Of a stretch of 59,776 nt of DNA, positions 15,151 to 25,100 are shown piece after piece. Position 1 is the first letter of the stretch, and each line of letters opens with the position of its first letter. Source of the DNA: CAYWMD01 sp964458575 (lineage in GTDB: Bacteria; Verrucomicrobiota; Verrucomicrobiia; Limisphaerales; JADLHS01); NCBI GenBank assembly GCA_964458575.1, contig CAYWMD010000040.1:1-59776 (forward strand), read 5' to 3'. A model generated the notes under the pieces. That model had not been told where the DNA came from. It saw only the letters and a program-made list of their open reading frames with translations, and ran no database searches. The position numbers were made by a program, and so were the translations under genes.

Positions 15151-15252
15151 GATTACCACGGTTGCGGCAACGTGCAGGCGATTTTCCCGGACTACATCGA
15201 ACCGCGCCTTGACGCCTATAATCCGTTCGAAGCGAAGGCGGCGGCGGCGTGA
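15151..15252 (+). pseudogene. C-terminal remnant of a uroporphyrinogen-decarboxylase-family gene
   Basis: These 33 codons plus a stop translate as a typical URO-D superfamily tail: DYHGCGNVQAIFPDYIE, then RLDAYNPFEAK and a run of alanines. In relatives (URO-D-like methyltransferases of glycan and methyl-transfer loci) the HGCGN motif lies well inside a protein of 330-400 residues, so most of the gene is missing. An in-frame stop sits about 18 bases upstream, and no further homologous sequence was found in front. The remnant lies just before the GH20 gene on the same strand, probably marking a deletion. Confidence 0.7.
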
Positions 15253-15326
15253 TGGGCATCCACGGATGCGGTTGCGTTCGGCGGAAGCAACGGCTAGAAA
15301 TTCATTTCACCGTGACGGTGCATATC

Positions 15327-16973
15327 ATGAATTCAACCGCATTTAAGATCTTGGGAGTGTTATTGGTTGCCGGTGCTGCCAGCGCGATTGGCCAAAGCAA
15401 CGAAGTGCCGGTCGTTCCCTTGCCGGTCAAAGCCCGCCTCGTCGACAGTGCGGCGTTTCAACTGACTTCCGCAAAGGTCATCGTTGGGAGCAGCGAAATC
15501 ACGAATCAAGCGGCAGAAATCCTTCATCGGATCACGGGTGGGAAACTCAAAACCAAGGACCCCGATCGGGCGCGCGGCGGCATTGCATTCCGGATTGACC
15601 GTGATTTGTTTCCTGAATTGCCGGACTGGCAGCGGGCGGAGGGTTACCGGCTGTCGGTGAAGGCGTCCCGGGTCGAACTGGTAGCGAGCACAGAACACGG
15701 ACTGTTCAACGGATTGCAGACACTGGTCCAACTGGTTTCCCAATCGCCAAGGGGCAAATGGCAAATCCCGGCGTGCGAAATCGAAGACTACCCGCGTTTC
15801 CAATGGCGCGCGTTGCTCGTGGACCCGGCGCGACATTTCCTGCCACCGGAATTCTTGAAGAAGTTCGTGGACGCGATGGCGTTTTACAAATTCAACCGGC
15901 TGCAACTGCACCTGACCGATGACGTGGGCTGGCGGATCGAAATCAAAAAATATCCACGTCTCACGCAGATCGGTTCGGTCCGCAAAGAATCACCACGGCA
16001 CGGCGACCGCAACCAAGGCGACGGCCAGGTTTATGGCCCGTTCTTTTACACACAAGAACAAATCCGCGATCTCGTGGCCTACGCCAAGGCGCGGTATGTG
16101 ACGCTCATGCCGGAGTTTGAGATCCCCGGACATTCCGGGGCGGCGATGGCGGCGCATCCGGAATTGTCCTGCACCGGCGGGCCGTTCGAGGTATTGACGC
16201 GATTCAAACAACAATACGACATCTTCTGCGCCGGCAACGACGACGCGGTGTCGTTTATGAAGGGCGTGTTGGCGGAAATGTGCGAATTGTTTCCGAGCGA
16301 GTTCATCCATATCGGCGGGGACGAAGCTCCGCGCGACCGGTGGAAAACTTGTCCCAAATGCCAAGCACGGATGAAAGCCGAGGGACTGAAGCATGAGGCG
16401 CAACTTCAAACCTGGATCAACCGTCGTTTGGAAGACTTCCTCGCCAGCAAAGGCCGGCGGATGATTGGCTGGGACGAAATCCTCGAAGGCGGCCTGACAC
16501 CCGGCGCGGTGGTGATGTCGTGGCGCGGCAACGAAAGCGGCATCGCCGCCGCGCAAGCGGGTCATGACGTGGTCATGTCGCCCACCACACACTGCTATTT
16601 CGATTACGCACAGGCCAAAGGAACAAACGAGCCGGAGTGCATCGGCGGTTTCGTTCCACTGGAAAAGGTTTACGCGTTCGAGCCGGTGCCGGCGGTGCTG
16701 TCGCCGGACCAGCGGCGTCACATCCTGGGTGCGCAGGGCAATCTTTGGGGCGAATTCATGTGGGATGGCAAGGATGTGGAGTATTTCGCCTTTCCCCGCG
16801 CGCTGGCGCTGGCCGAAGTGGTCTGGTCGCCGGCGGACCGGCGTAACTACCAGGATTTCCTCACCCGTCTGAAGGCGCAATTTCGCCAGCTGGACCGGAT
16901 GCAGGTCAACCACCGCCAGCTCGACGCTGAAACTGCGCAAACCTCATCCGAACCGAAAACCAACCGCAAGTGA
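15327..16973 (+). CDS. Secreted beta-N-acetylhexosaminidase (GH20)
   Basis: A 548-residue GH20 enzyme that should remove terminal beta-linked GlcNAc or GalNAc. A signal peptide covers about residues 1-22 (FKILGVLLVAGAASAIG). A GH20b-type N-terminal domain occupies roughly 30-150, and the TIM barrel then starts with RWRALLVDPARHFLP. The catalytic Asp-Glu pair lies in FIHIGGDEAPRDRW near residue 330. Substrate-assisted catalysis by the acetamido group is known for the family. The ATG at 15327 gives the signal peptide; the frame stays open further upstream without family similarity. The stop TGA overlaps the GTG of the next gene by four bases, so the two are translationally coupled. Confidence 0.93.
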   Translation: MNSTAFKILGVLLVAGAASAIGQSNEVPVVPLPVKARLVDSAAFQLTSAKVIVGSSEITNQAAEILHRITGGKLKTKDPDRARGGIAFRIDRDLFPELPDWQRAEGYRLSVKASRVELVASTEHGLFNGLQTLVQLVSQSPRGKWQIPACEIEDYPRFQWRALLVDPARHFLPPEFLKKFVDAMAFYKFNRLQLHLTDDVGWRIEIKKYPRLTQIGSVRKESPRHGDRNQGDGQVYGPFFYTQEQIRDLVAYAKARYVTLMPEFEIPGHSGAAMAAHPELSCTGGPFEVLTRFKQQYDIFCAGNDDAVSFMKGVLAEMCELFPSEFIHIGGDEAPRDRWKTCPKCQARMKAEGLKHEAQLQTWINRRLEDFLASKGRRMIGWDEILEGGLTPGAVVMSWRGNESGIAAAQAGHDVVMSPTTHCYFDYAQAKGTNEPECIGGFVPLEKVYAFEPVPAVLSPDQRRHILGAQGNLWGEFMWDGKDVEYFAFPRALALAEVVWSPADRRNYQDFLTRLKAQFRQLDRMQVNHRQLDAETAQTSSEPKTNRK

Positions 16974-18625
16974 TTCAGCTTCGCGAAACGACCCGCACGA
17001 TTGCGTTCCACCGGCCCGTGCCGCTGACGAATTTGCCGCTAATCTACCATCGTGAGCACGTTTTTCCCTACGCTAGCTACGGCGACACCGAAGCCACCCC
17101 CGTGCCGCGTGCGTTTCGCATGGTGGTTTTGGAAAACGATTCCCTGCGCATCGAAGTCGCGCCGGAATTGGGCGGACGCGTTTACAGTTTGTTCGACAAA
17201 CGCATCGGGCAGGAAATTCTCTTCAGCAACCCAGCGGTGAAACCGGTGCGCTGCCTGCCGATTTGGGCGTTCATCTCCGGCGGCATCGAGTTCAACTTTC
17301 CCATCGCGCACTCGCCCACGTCCATCGCGGAAGTGGGCTGCGCAACAGGGCGGGTTGGCGATTACGGATTCATCCGCGTCGGCGAACGCGAGGCGCGCAC
17401 CGGGATGGAATGGGTGGTGGAACTCGGCCTGACGGGCGACCAGCCCGTGCTCGTGCAGCGAACCGCGCTGCGCAATCAAACCGGCGCGGCGCATCCGTGG
17501 ATGCTGTGGAGCATTTGCGCGGTGCGCTCCACGAACGACACGGAGTTCGTCCATCCGCCGCATCGGGTGATGGTGCATGATGACCGCGTCGTGGAATTGG
17601 ATTGGCCGGGCAACGGTTTGAACTGGGATCGGAATTATCGCCAGATGACCGCGCTATTTTTTCAACCCGGCAGCGCGCCGCAATTCGGCGCGTTTCATCA
17701 CGATCTCGGATTCGGCATGATGCACCTGGCCGATCCCGCGCAACTTCCGGGCAAGAAGGTTTGGACCTACGGCCATGGCCGGCACCGCACTTGGGGACAA
17801 GCCACGACTGAAGGCGGATTGTCATACTGTGAAATCGAGGGCGGGCCGTTGTTTGATCAAAGCGAGAAGCCGCTGTTTCCGGCGGGCACGGAACGGCGTT
17901 ACACGGAGTATTGGATGCCGGTTCACACGCGCGACGCGTTCGACCGCGCCACGATGCCGCGGTTGAATCTGCCTGACCTGGCCGAACCGTGGCTGGGTTG
18001 GAAACATTCCGCTTGGCAAACCGAATGGGAAGCCTTTCGCAACAATGCAGGGCCCTTGCCGTCGTCCATCGTGACAACCGGGATTGCCCTCGAAGAACCG
18101 CTGCGCCAAGAATTGGCCCGCGGCAACGTGCGCGCTGCCGAACCGCTGGGCTTGTGGCTGGCTTTTCACCATCGCCGCCAGGAGGCGCTGGCTTTGGTGG
18201 AACAATCCAAAGCACCGACCGCTGCCCGATTGGCCGGACTCCTCCTCGCCCGAGCGCTGGGTGAGCCGAAGCGTGCAATTCCCTTTCTGGAAGCCGGGCC
18301 ACTCCACGATCCCGTCGCCGTCGTTGAACTCGATACACTTTACGCAGAACTCCAGTTGACCGAAAAGCGCGCGTCCTTGCTCGCCCATGCGCCGCCGCAC
18401 CGATTTGTCATCGAACGGCGCGCGGACCTCGCATTGACACTTGGCCAACCGGCAGAAACCCTTCAACTGCTGACCGCAACCGCATGGCCGCGCGAACATC
18501 AGCGTTACGTCCGCACGACGCTGTGGAAAAAAGCCCGCGCCGCGCTCGGCTTGCCCAACACCGAAGTTCCCGAAGCGTTGGGGGAGGACAACCTGGCCGA
18601 GTTCGGCGCCTACTGGTCGGATTGA
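16970..18625 (+). CDS. DUF5107 domain protein
   Basis: A 551-residue protein with no signal peptide. Residues about 15-340 match DUF5107, a beta-rich domain resembling aldose-epimerase/galactose-mutarotase sandwich folds: RIEVAPELGGRVYSLFDK, then FISGGIEFNFPIAHSPTS, then HDLGFGMMHLADP. The later part (about 370-530) is helical and repeat-like, as expected for TPR-type extensions in this group. Enzymatic function is unknown; a carbohydrate-binding or epimerase-like role is inferred from fold. Its GTG start overlaps the GH20 stop in a GTGA junction, which ties it to amino-sugar glycan breakdown. Confidence 0.75.
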   Translation: MIQLRETTRTIAFHRPVPLTNLPLIYHREHVFPYASYGDTEATPVPRAFRMVVLENDSLRIEVAPELGGRVYSLFDKRIGQEILFSNPAVKPVRCLPIWAFISGGIEFNFPIAHSPTSIAEVGCATGRVGDYGFIRVGEREARTGMEWVVELGLTGDQPVLVQRTALRNQTGAAHPWMLWSICAVRSTNDTEFVHPPHRVMVHDDRVVELDWPGNGLNWDRNYRQMTALFFQPGSAPQFGAFHHDLGFGMMHLADPAQLPGKKVWTYGHGRHRTWGQATTEGGLSYCEIEGGPLFDQSEKPLFPAGTERRYTEYWMPVHTRDAFDRATMPRLNLPDLAEPWLGWKHSAWQTEWEAFRNNAGPLPSSIVTTGIALEEPLRQELARGNVRAAEPLGLWLAFHHRRQEALALVEQSKAPTAARLAGLLLARALGEPKRAIPFLEAGPLHDPVAVVELDTLYAELQLTEKRASLLAHAPPHRFVIERRADLALTLGQPAETLQLLTATAWPREHQRYVRTTLWKKARAALGLPNTEVPEALGEDNLAEFGAYWSD

Positions 18626-18805
18626 TCCCCCGCGTCGCACCTTGAAGGGATGCCAGGCAACTCGAGCCATCACCAATAAGCCTTTCGCGAGCGGTCGGGA
18701 GGTGGTAAACTCGTGGCACATGTTGCGGAGGCAATGTCTCCGCTCAATCGCTAACACTTGAGAAATCGAACCGCGCCGAGCATACGGCCAGGTTTACCAT
18801 CATAC

Positions 18806-19729
18806 ATGAGCAAACTTTCACTCACGGGTCTGGTGGCCGCCGCCCATTCGCCTTTCAAGGCGGACGGCACCCTCAATCTCGCCGCCGTCGAACGGCAGGC
18901 GGATCATTTCATCCAAAACCGGATTGCGACCACGTTCATTTGCGGCAGCACGGGCGAAAGCCATTCGCTGACCTTCGAGGAGCGGCGCCAACTGGCCGAG
19001 CGCTGGCTCCATGTCACCCGGGGTTCGCCGCTCAAAGTCATCGTCCATGTCGGTTCGAATTGCCTGGCGGATGCACGCGGGTTGGCGGCCCACGCGGAAC
19101 AACTGGGCGCGCCGGCCATTGCGGCGCTGGCCCCCGCATATTTCAAACCGCGCGCGCTGGACGACCTTGTCCTCTGGTGTCGCGAGATCGCCGCCGCCGC
19201 ACCGGCCACCCCGTTTTATTTCTACGACATTCCGGGGATGACCGGGGTGAATTTTTCCATGCCGTTGTTTCTCGCCCAGGCGGCCGACCGCATTCCGACG
19301 CTCAACGGCATCAAGTTCACCAACACCGATTTGATGGCGTACCAACAGTGCCTCGCCGAAAAAGGCGGCGCGTTCGACATCCCGTGGGGCGTGGATCAGG
19401 CGCTGCTGGCGGCGCTGGCGACGGGGGCGCGGGGCGCGGTGGGCAGCAGTTATAATTTCGCCGCGCCGGTTTATCAACGGTTGCTCACGGCGTTCGCGCG
19501 GGGTGATTTGCAATCCGCCCAACAGGAGCAATGGCGCGCCGTCCGACTCATCGAATTGCTTTTCGGCTACGACTACATGGGCGCAGCCAAAGCGGTGATG
19601 AAGATGCTCGGCGTGGAGGTCGGCCCAGCCCGCCTGCCGAATCGCAATCCGGCAGTGGAACAGGTCACCAAACTGCGCGCGGAACTTGAGACTTTGGGAT
19701 TCTTCGATTGGATCGCGCCCGCCAAATGA
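18806..19729 (+). CDS. nanA: N-acetylneuraminate lyase-like protein (DHDPS/NAL family)
   Basis: A 307-residue class I aldolase of the dihydrodipicolinate synthase/N-acetylneuraminate lyase family. GSTGE at residues 47-51 binds the carboxylate of the keto acid. Tyr140 in FYFYDIPG and Lys170 in GIKFTNTD are the expected catalytic residues. KFTNTD and the overall length favour sialate lyase (Neu5Ac to ManNAc plus pyruvate) over the lysine-pathway enzyme. The start at 18806 was chosen at the conserved N-terminus. Its stop overlaps the next start (ATGA); that next gene encodes an AGE-type epimerase that would convert ManNAc to GlcNAc. The context therefore supports sialic acid catabolism, though related sugar acids are possible. 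Confidence 0.82.
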   Translation: MSKLSLTGLVAAAHSPFKADGTLNLAAVERQADHFIQNRIATTFICGSTGESHSLTFEERRQLAERWLHVTRGSPLKVIVHVGSNCLADARGLAAHAEQLGAPAIAALAPAYFKPRALDDLVLWCREIAAAAPATPFYFYDIPGMTGVNFSMPLFLAQAADRIPTLNGIKFTNTDLMAYQQCLAEKGGAFDIPWGVDQALLAALATGARGAVGSSYNFAAPVYQRLLTAFARGDLQSAQQEQWRAVRLIELLFGYDYMGAAKAVMKMLGVEVGPARLPNRNPAVEQVTKLRAELETLGFFDWIAPAK

Positions 19730-20907
19730 ATGATGCCGGCGGGAAGCGTTGCGCGGAACTCTACCGGCGCACGTTGCTCGCCGACGTGATCCCGTTCTGG
19801 CTCCGGCATGGATTGGATCGCGAGCAGGGCGGCATCATGACCTGCCTTGACCGCGACGGCCGCGTGCTGGACACGGACAAGGCCATATGGTTTCAGGGAC
19901 GCGCGGGCTGGATGTTCGCAACGCTTTTCAACGCGGTGGAAAAGCGCCCCGAGTGGCTCAATGCGGCGCGGAGCTGTGTGGAGTTTTTACGGCGCCATGG
20001 CTTCGCCGCCGACGGCAAAATGTATTTTTCCGTCACGCGCGAGGGCCGGCCGCTGCGAATGCGCCGTTATGTGTTCAGCGAGGCGTTCGCGGCCATCGCG
20101 AATGCCGCGTATGCCCGGGCGGCGGGCGATGCCCGGGCCGCTGACGACGCCGTGAAAACGTTCGCAACGTTTCTGCGCTATAGTTTCACGCCGGGGGTGA
20201 TGACCCCCAAGTGGGCGCCGACCCGCCCGATGAAGAGCATTGGCGGGCTGATGATCGGGATGGCAACCGCGCAGGAACTCCGCGCGAATCTGGGCGAGGT
20301 GAAAATATCCGGTCGCAATTGCACGGAATGGATTGACCACTGCATCGGCGAGATCGAGCGCGACTTTCTCAAGCCGGAGCGCGCGGTGTTGATGGAAGTG
20401 GTCGGGCCCAACGGCGAGATTATTGATCATCACGACGGACGCACCTTGAACCCCGGACACGCCATCGAGTGCGCGTGGTTTATCCTGCACGAAGGGCAAC
20501 GGCGCGGCGACCGGCGCCTGGTGCAGTTGGGTTGCACGATGCTGGACTGGATGTGGCAATGCGGCTGGGACGGGGAGTATGGCGGGCTGTTATACTTTCG
20601 CGACCTCCGCGGCCTGCCGGTCCAGGAATACTGGCACGACATGAAGTTCTGGTGGCCGCACTGCGAAGCCATCATCGCCACGCTGATCGCCCATCAACTC
20701 ACCGGCGATGCCAAATACGCCCGGTGGCATCAGCAGGTGCACGACTGGAGTTTCGCGCATTTTCCCGACCCGGAATTCGGCGAGTGGTATGGATACCTGC
20801 ATCGCGATGGCCGCATTGCCTCGCGCGCGAAGGGCACGATGTACAAAGGCCCGTTCCATCTGCCGCGCATGCTGTGGCACGGCTCGCGGCTCGCGGCGAT
20901 GGCGTAG
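19726..20907 (+). CDS. N-acylglucosamine 2-epimerase (AGE/RnBP family)
   Basis: A 393-residue (alpha/alpha)6-barrel protein of the AGE family, expected to interconvert ManNAc and GlcNAc. Diagnostic stretches are DKAIWFQGRAGWMFATLF, RYVFSEAFAAIANAAYARA, GRTLNPGHAIECAWFILHEG, and EYWHDMKFWWPHCEAIIA. The last two hold the conserved His/Glu and His residues used in family catalysis. The start is the ATG at 19726, overlapping the lyase stop by four bases, so the pair is translationally coupled. Cellobiose 2-epimerases share the fold, but the coupled sialate-lyase-like gene favours the N-acyl sugar function. Confidence 0.85.
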   Translation: MNDAGGKRCAELYRRTLLADVIPFWLRHGLDREQGGIMTCLDRDGRVLDTDKAIWFQGRAGWMFATLFNAVEKRPEWLNAARSCVEFLRRHGFAADGKMYFSVTREGRPLRMRRYVFSEAFAAIANAAYARAAGDARAADDAVKTFATFLRYSFTPGVMTPKWAPTRPMKSIGGLMIGMATAQELRANLGEVKISGRNCTEWIDHCIGEIERDFLKPERAVLMEVVGPNGEIIDHHDGRTLNPGHAIECAWFILHEGQRRGDRRLVQLGCTMLDWMWQCGWDGEYGGLLYFRDLRGLPVQEYWHDMKFWWPHCEAIIATLIAHQLTGDAKYARWHQQVHDWSFAHFPDPEFGEWYGYLHRDGRIASRAKGTMYKGPFHLPRMLWHGSRLAAMA

Positions 20908-21032
20908 GCTCGGCCCGGGCGGGCGTCGGGTCATTTCAACCGAGGACAAGTCTTGCGGCATCGCGTCGTAAGTATATTTTGCTGAAAGCATCCCGTTCGG
21001 AAATGACGTCAGCCTCCGAAACGTGGTGACGC

Positions 21033-22067
21033 ATGAACCAATTGCTCGCACATTTCAACCCGGGTTCGCCAAAGCCGGATTCGCCCGGGCGTAACGAAAA
21101 AGGCGAATGGCGGCCGGCGTATCCCGTGAAATACGCGCCGATCTTCGTCTGGCCGCCGCGACCGTGGGCGTTTTTGAAATGGATCATCAACTGGCCGGGT
21201 TTCATGTGGCCGCGCAATCTGGTGCTGCTCGCGCTGTCGGTCGTATCGTGGTTTTACCTGCAACCGGACCTCGCGCGCTGCATCGAATTCAGGTGGGATT
21301 GGATCGGCGAACTCTGGTTACGCAACTTCGCGCTCACGTGGCTGGTTTATGGCGGTTACTATTTTTACCTCTACACGCTCAAGGGCGAAGGCACGAAAGG
21401 CAAATACGACGCCCGCTGGCCCGCGTGCAAGAGCCGCGTGTTCCTCTTTCACGACCAGGTCCATGACAACATTTTCTGGACGGCCGGCGTGGCCGTGGTC
21501 GTGTGGACGGGGTTCGAGGCGGTGACCTTCTGGCTGTATGCGAACCAGCACATCCCCTATCTGAGCTGGGAAAAGCATCCGGTGCTCTGCGTGGTCTGGC
21601 TGGCGCTCATTCCGTTCTGGCGCGAGTTTCATTTCTACTGGATCCACCGCGCGATTCATTGGAAGCCGCTTTACCAATACGTCCACTATATCCATCACAA
21701 GAACATCAACCCGAATCCGTGGTCGGGCATGGCGATGCATCCGGTGGAATTGCTGCTCTACTTCAGCGTGGCGATGATTCATTGGCTGGTGCCGTCGCAT
21801 CCGTTCCATTTCCTGTTCAACATTCAACACACCGCACTCTCGCCGGCCTGCGGGCATCACGGTTTTGAAGGGCCGATCCTGGAAGACAAGTGGCCGACCG
21901 GTTCATATTTCCACTACCTGCATCATCGTTACTTCGAGTGCAATTACGGCGAATCCACCCTGCCGCTGGACAAATGGTTTGGGACGTTCCGGGACGGAAT
22001 GCCGGACGGCGCGGGCGCGGGTTTGAAGGAGGAACACGAAATCGAAGGGCGGGCGAAGACGGCATAA
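21033..22067 (+). CDS. Fatty acid hydroxylase/sterol desaturase superfamily membrane protein
   Basis: A 344-residue integral membrane di-iron enzyme. The three histidine clusters are intact: HFYWIHRAIH, HYIHHKN and HYLHHRYFE. Before them lie four or five hydrophobic segments, from about residue 60 to 210. Family members hydroxylate or desaturate lipids, sterols or carotenoids with oxygen; the substrate here is unknown. N-terminal residues 1-45 are polar and contain PVKYAPIFVWPP. The start at 21033 is the first ATG with a normal N-terminus. It stands between the amino-sugar genes and the convergent giant kinase gene. Confidence 0.85.
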   Translation: MNQLLAHFNPGSPKPDSPGRNEKGEWRPAYPVKYAPIFVWPPRPWAFLKWIINWPGFMWPRNLVLLALSVVSWFYLQPDLARCIEFRWDWIGELWLRNFALTWLVYGGYYFYLYTLKGEGTKGKYDARWPACKSRVFLFHDQVHDNIFWTAGVAVVVWTGFEAVTFWLYANQHIPYLSWEKHPVLCVVWLALIPFWREFHFYWIHRAIHWKPLYQYVHYIHHKNINPNPWSGMAMHPVELLLYFSVAMIHWLVPSHPFHFLFNIQHTALSPACGHHGFEGPILEDKWPTGSYFHYLHHRYFECNYGESTLPLDKWFGTFRDGMPDGAGAGLKEEHEIEGRAKTA

Positions 22068-22189
22068 GCGCCGGCCGGGTTACCGGAGCGCGGCGAACTG
22101 CTGGCGCGCCACAACTTTTCGGCAGCCGCCCGGGATGTAAGCCGCGAAGCGAATTCAGTTCCCGGCGGAAAGGGCCTTGGCCGGGCCGG

Positions 22190-25100
22190 TCAGGCTTTGC
22201 CCAGGCTGCGGCGGACCACCGCGGCCAGTTCCGCCGCCGGGCAGGGTTTGGGCACGTACAAGATTCGTTCCGCCGCCAGGTTGCTTTGTTGAAGGAGGTC
22301 GGCGCTGTAACCGCTGGAAATGATGACGCTGAGTTCGGGATGCGACGCCCGCAACCGCTGGGCCAGCTCCAGTCCGGTCATTCCCTCGGGCATCACCATG
22401 TCCGTCAGGAGCAGCCTGATCCGGTCCTGATGCTCCTCCCAAAGTTTCAGGGCTGCGACACCATTGGCGGCGGCCAGCACCTGATAGCCCCAGCGCTGTA
22501 GAAAGGCGGAGAGGGTACTGCGCACGGCCGCGTCGTCCTCGACCAGCAAAACGGTTTCGTTTCCGCCGCGCACAGGTTCGGGTTTTGATTGGCGGACCGA
22601 TTCTGCCTGCGGCCGGGACGAGGCCGGGAGAAAAACCCTGAAAGTGGCGCCCTGGTTCACCTTGCTGTCCACCGTGATCCAACCTTGGTGCTGGCTCACA
22701 ATGCCGTAAATGGTCGCCAACCCCAGTCCCGTGCCCTGGCCGGCCGCCTTGGTGGTGAAGAAGGGCTCGAAAATCCGTTTGAGCGTGGCCGCGTCCATAC
22801 CGCACCCGGTGTCGGTGACCGAAAGGCAGACGAAGGGGCCGGGGCGTGCGTCGGGATTGTCCGCCGCCTGTTCGCTGGTCATCAGACGAGCCTCCGTGGT
22901 GAGATTGAGCTGGCCGCCATTAGGCATGGCGTCCCGCGCGTTGACGACGAGATTCAACACGACCTGCTCGAGCATCGCGGCATCGCCGGCCACCGGCGGC
23001 AATTGGCTTGCGCTATGCCATTCCAGTTTGATGTTTTCGCCGATGAGCCGGCGGAGCATCTTCAACAGGTTCTCCACCACCTCGTTCAGGTCCAGCGTGC
23101 GAACCTGCATCACCGAGCGGCGGCTGAACAAAAGCAATTGCCGGGTCAGACTCGCCGCCCGATTGGCTTGCGCCTCCAATTCGTCCAACGACTCGCGGGT
23201 TTCGGCGTCCAGACCGGGGTTTTCCTTCATCAACCCCAGTTGCATCATGGTGGCGGCGAGAATGTTGTTGAAGTCGTGGGCCACCCCGCCGGCCAACTGG
23301 CCGACGGCCTCCATTTTTTGCGCCTGGCGCAAACCCTCCTCAAGCCGCTTGCGCTCGGTGATGTCCTCCTTGACCGCGAGGAAATGGGTGATGCGCCCGG
23401 TCTCATCCATGACCGGGGAGATGGAGGCGAATTCCCAAAACAGCTCGCCGTTCTTCTTCCGGTTGTGAAACTCGCCGCGCCAGACCCCGCCCCGGGTGAT
23501 GGTTTGCCAGAGCTGCGCATACGTTGCCAAAGAGGTCTCGCCTGATTTGAGCATCCGGGGATTTTTCCCGCGCACCTCCTCCGGCGTGTAACCAGTCACC
23601 TCGGTGTACTTGGGATTCACATACTCGATGTTGCCGGCCGGGTCGGTGATGACGACCGACGCCGGGCTCTGCTCGACGGCGCGCGAAAGTTTTCGGACCT
23701 CTTCCTCCGCCTGTTTGCGCGCGGTGATGTCCTGCACGATGCCCAGCAATCGCAGCGGTTTGCCTTCGTGGTCGTAGGAGCAACGGGCCTCATCGGACAG
23801 CCAGACGATGCGTCCATCCGGCCGGACCAATCGGAACTCCGCCACAAATGCGGTCTTGTTGGCGACGGCTTGATGCGCGGCGGAAATGACCCGCTCCCGG
23901 TCGTCGGGATGAACGAGGTTGGTGAACGTCTCCAATAGCAGGGGCGCGTCCGTCTGCTCCACTCCCACGATGGCGTAGCTTTCGGGCGACCAGAAGATCG
24001 CATTGGTCCGCAAGTCCCACTCCCACACGCCCATTTCCGAAGCAGCGAGCGCCAGCTTCAACCGTTCGTCACTCTCCCGCAGTGCCTCCTCCGCGTGTTT
24101 CCGGATGCTGATATCTTGAAGGTAGCCATGCCAGAGGACGCTGCCATCCGCCTCCAAGTGCGGCACGGATTGGCCCTCCACCCAGATGTCTCCCCGCCGC
24201 GTGTTCAGCCCGCGGAACTCCTGGTGCCAAGGCGTCATCGTCCGCGCGGAGGCCAGGATTGATTCCCGCAAGGGCCCGACGTCATCCGGGTGGACCAGGG
24301 CCAGGATCTTGGTTGCATCGTCGCGCACGTCCTCCGGTTGCAAGCCCAGCACCATATCAATCGCCGCGCTGACGTAGGGCATGGACATTGAGCCATCGGG
24401 GCGCAACCGGAAGGAGTAGATCATGCCTGGGACCGTGGCCGCTACTTGCGCCAGTTGGTTCTGCAACTCGAGCCGTTGATGCAGCGCCTGTTCCATGCGC
24501 TTACGCTCCGTGATATCGCGCACGGTGGCCAGGACCATGACTTCCCCGCCCAGCACCACCCGCGAGAGCGAAACCAAAGCCGGGAATGGCTCGCCGGAGG
24601 GACGCTGATGCATCCATTCGAACGAATGTGTGCCCTGCCGCAAAGCGGTCTGAATCATCACATCGGACACTTCGGCCGAGGTGCGGCCATCCGGCTGGTA
24701 TTCCGGTGAAACATCCACCGGCCCCAATCGGCAAAGCGTGGCGGCATCGGCAACGCCGAAGACTCGCAGTGCCGCCGGATTGGCGCTCACGAACTTGAAG
24801 GGAGTTCCTGTGAGAACCAGGATGGCGTCGTGGGCGTTTTCAAACAGGGCGCGATGTCTGGCTTCGCTCTCCCGCAACGCCTGTTCGGCCCGCTGGCGTT
24901 CCGTGATGTCCTGGGCAAACACGAGCGAACTCGGCCGGCCCTGGTAAGCCATGGACACCGCCGAAAGACTGACTTGGACGGGCGAACCGTCCAGCTTGAG
25001 CATCGTCCGATCTACGGAGGTGGTCATTTCGCCCAATTCGTCCATTCGCCGCATGCGGTCCCGCGTTGCCTGGCGAATTTCGGGATGGAATCTTTCCAAC

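Noticed and set aside
14892..15212. Cys-rich small frame (ENCVCSQGFPCAVCATCRP) as a possible peptide toxin or RiPP precursor
   Set aside because: No modifying enzyme, leader pattern or ribosome-binding site; it overlaps the URO-D remnant and other random frames in GC-rich DNA.
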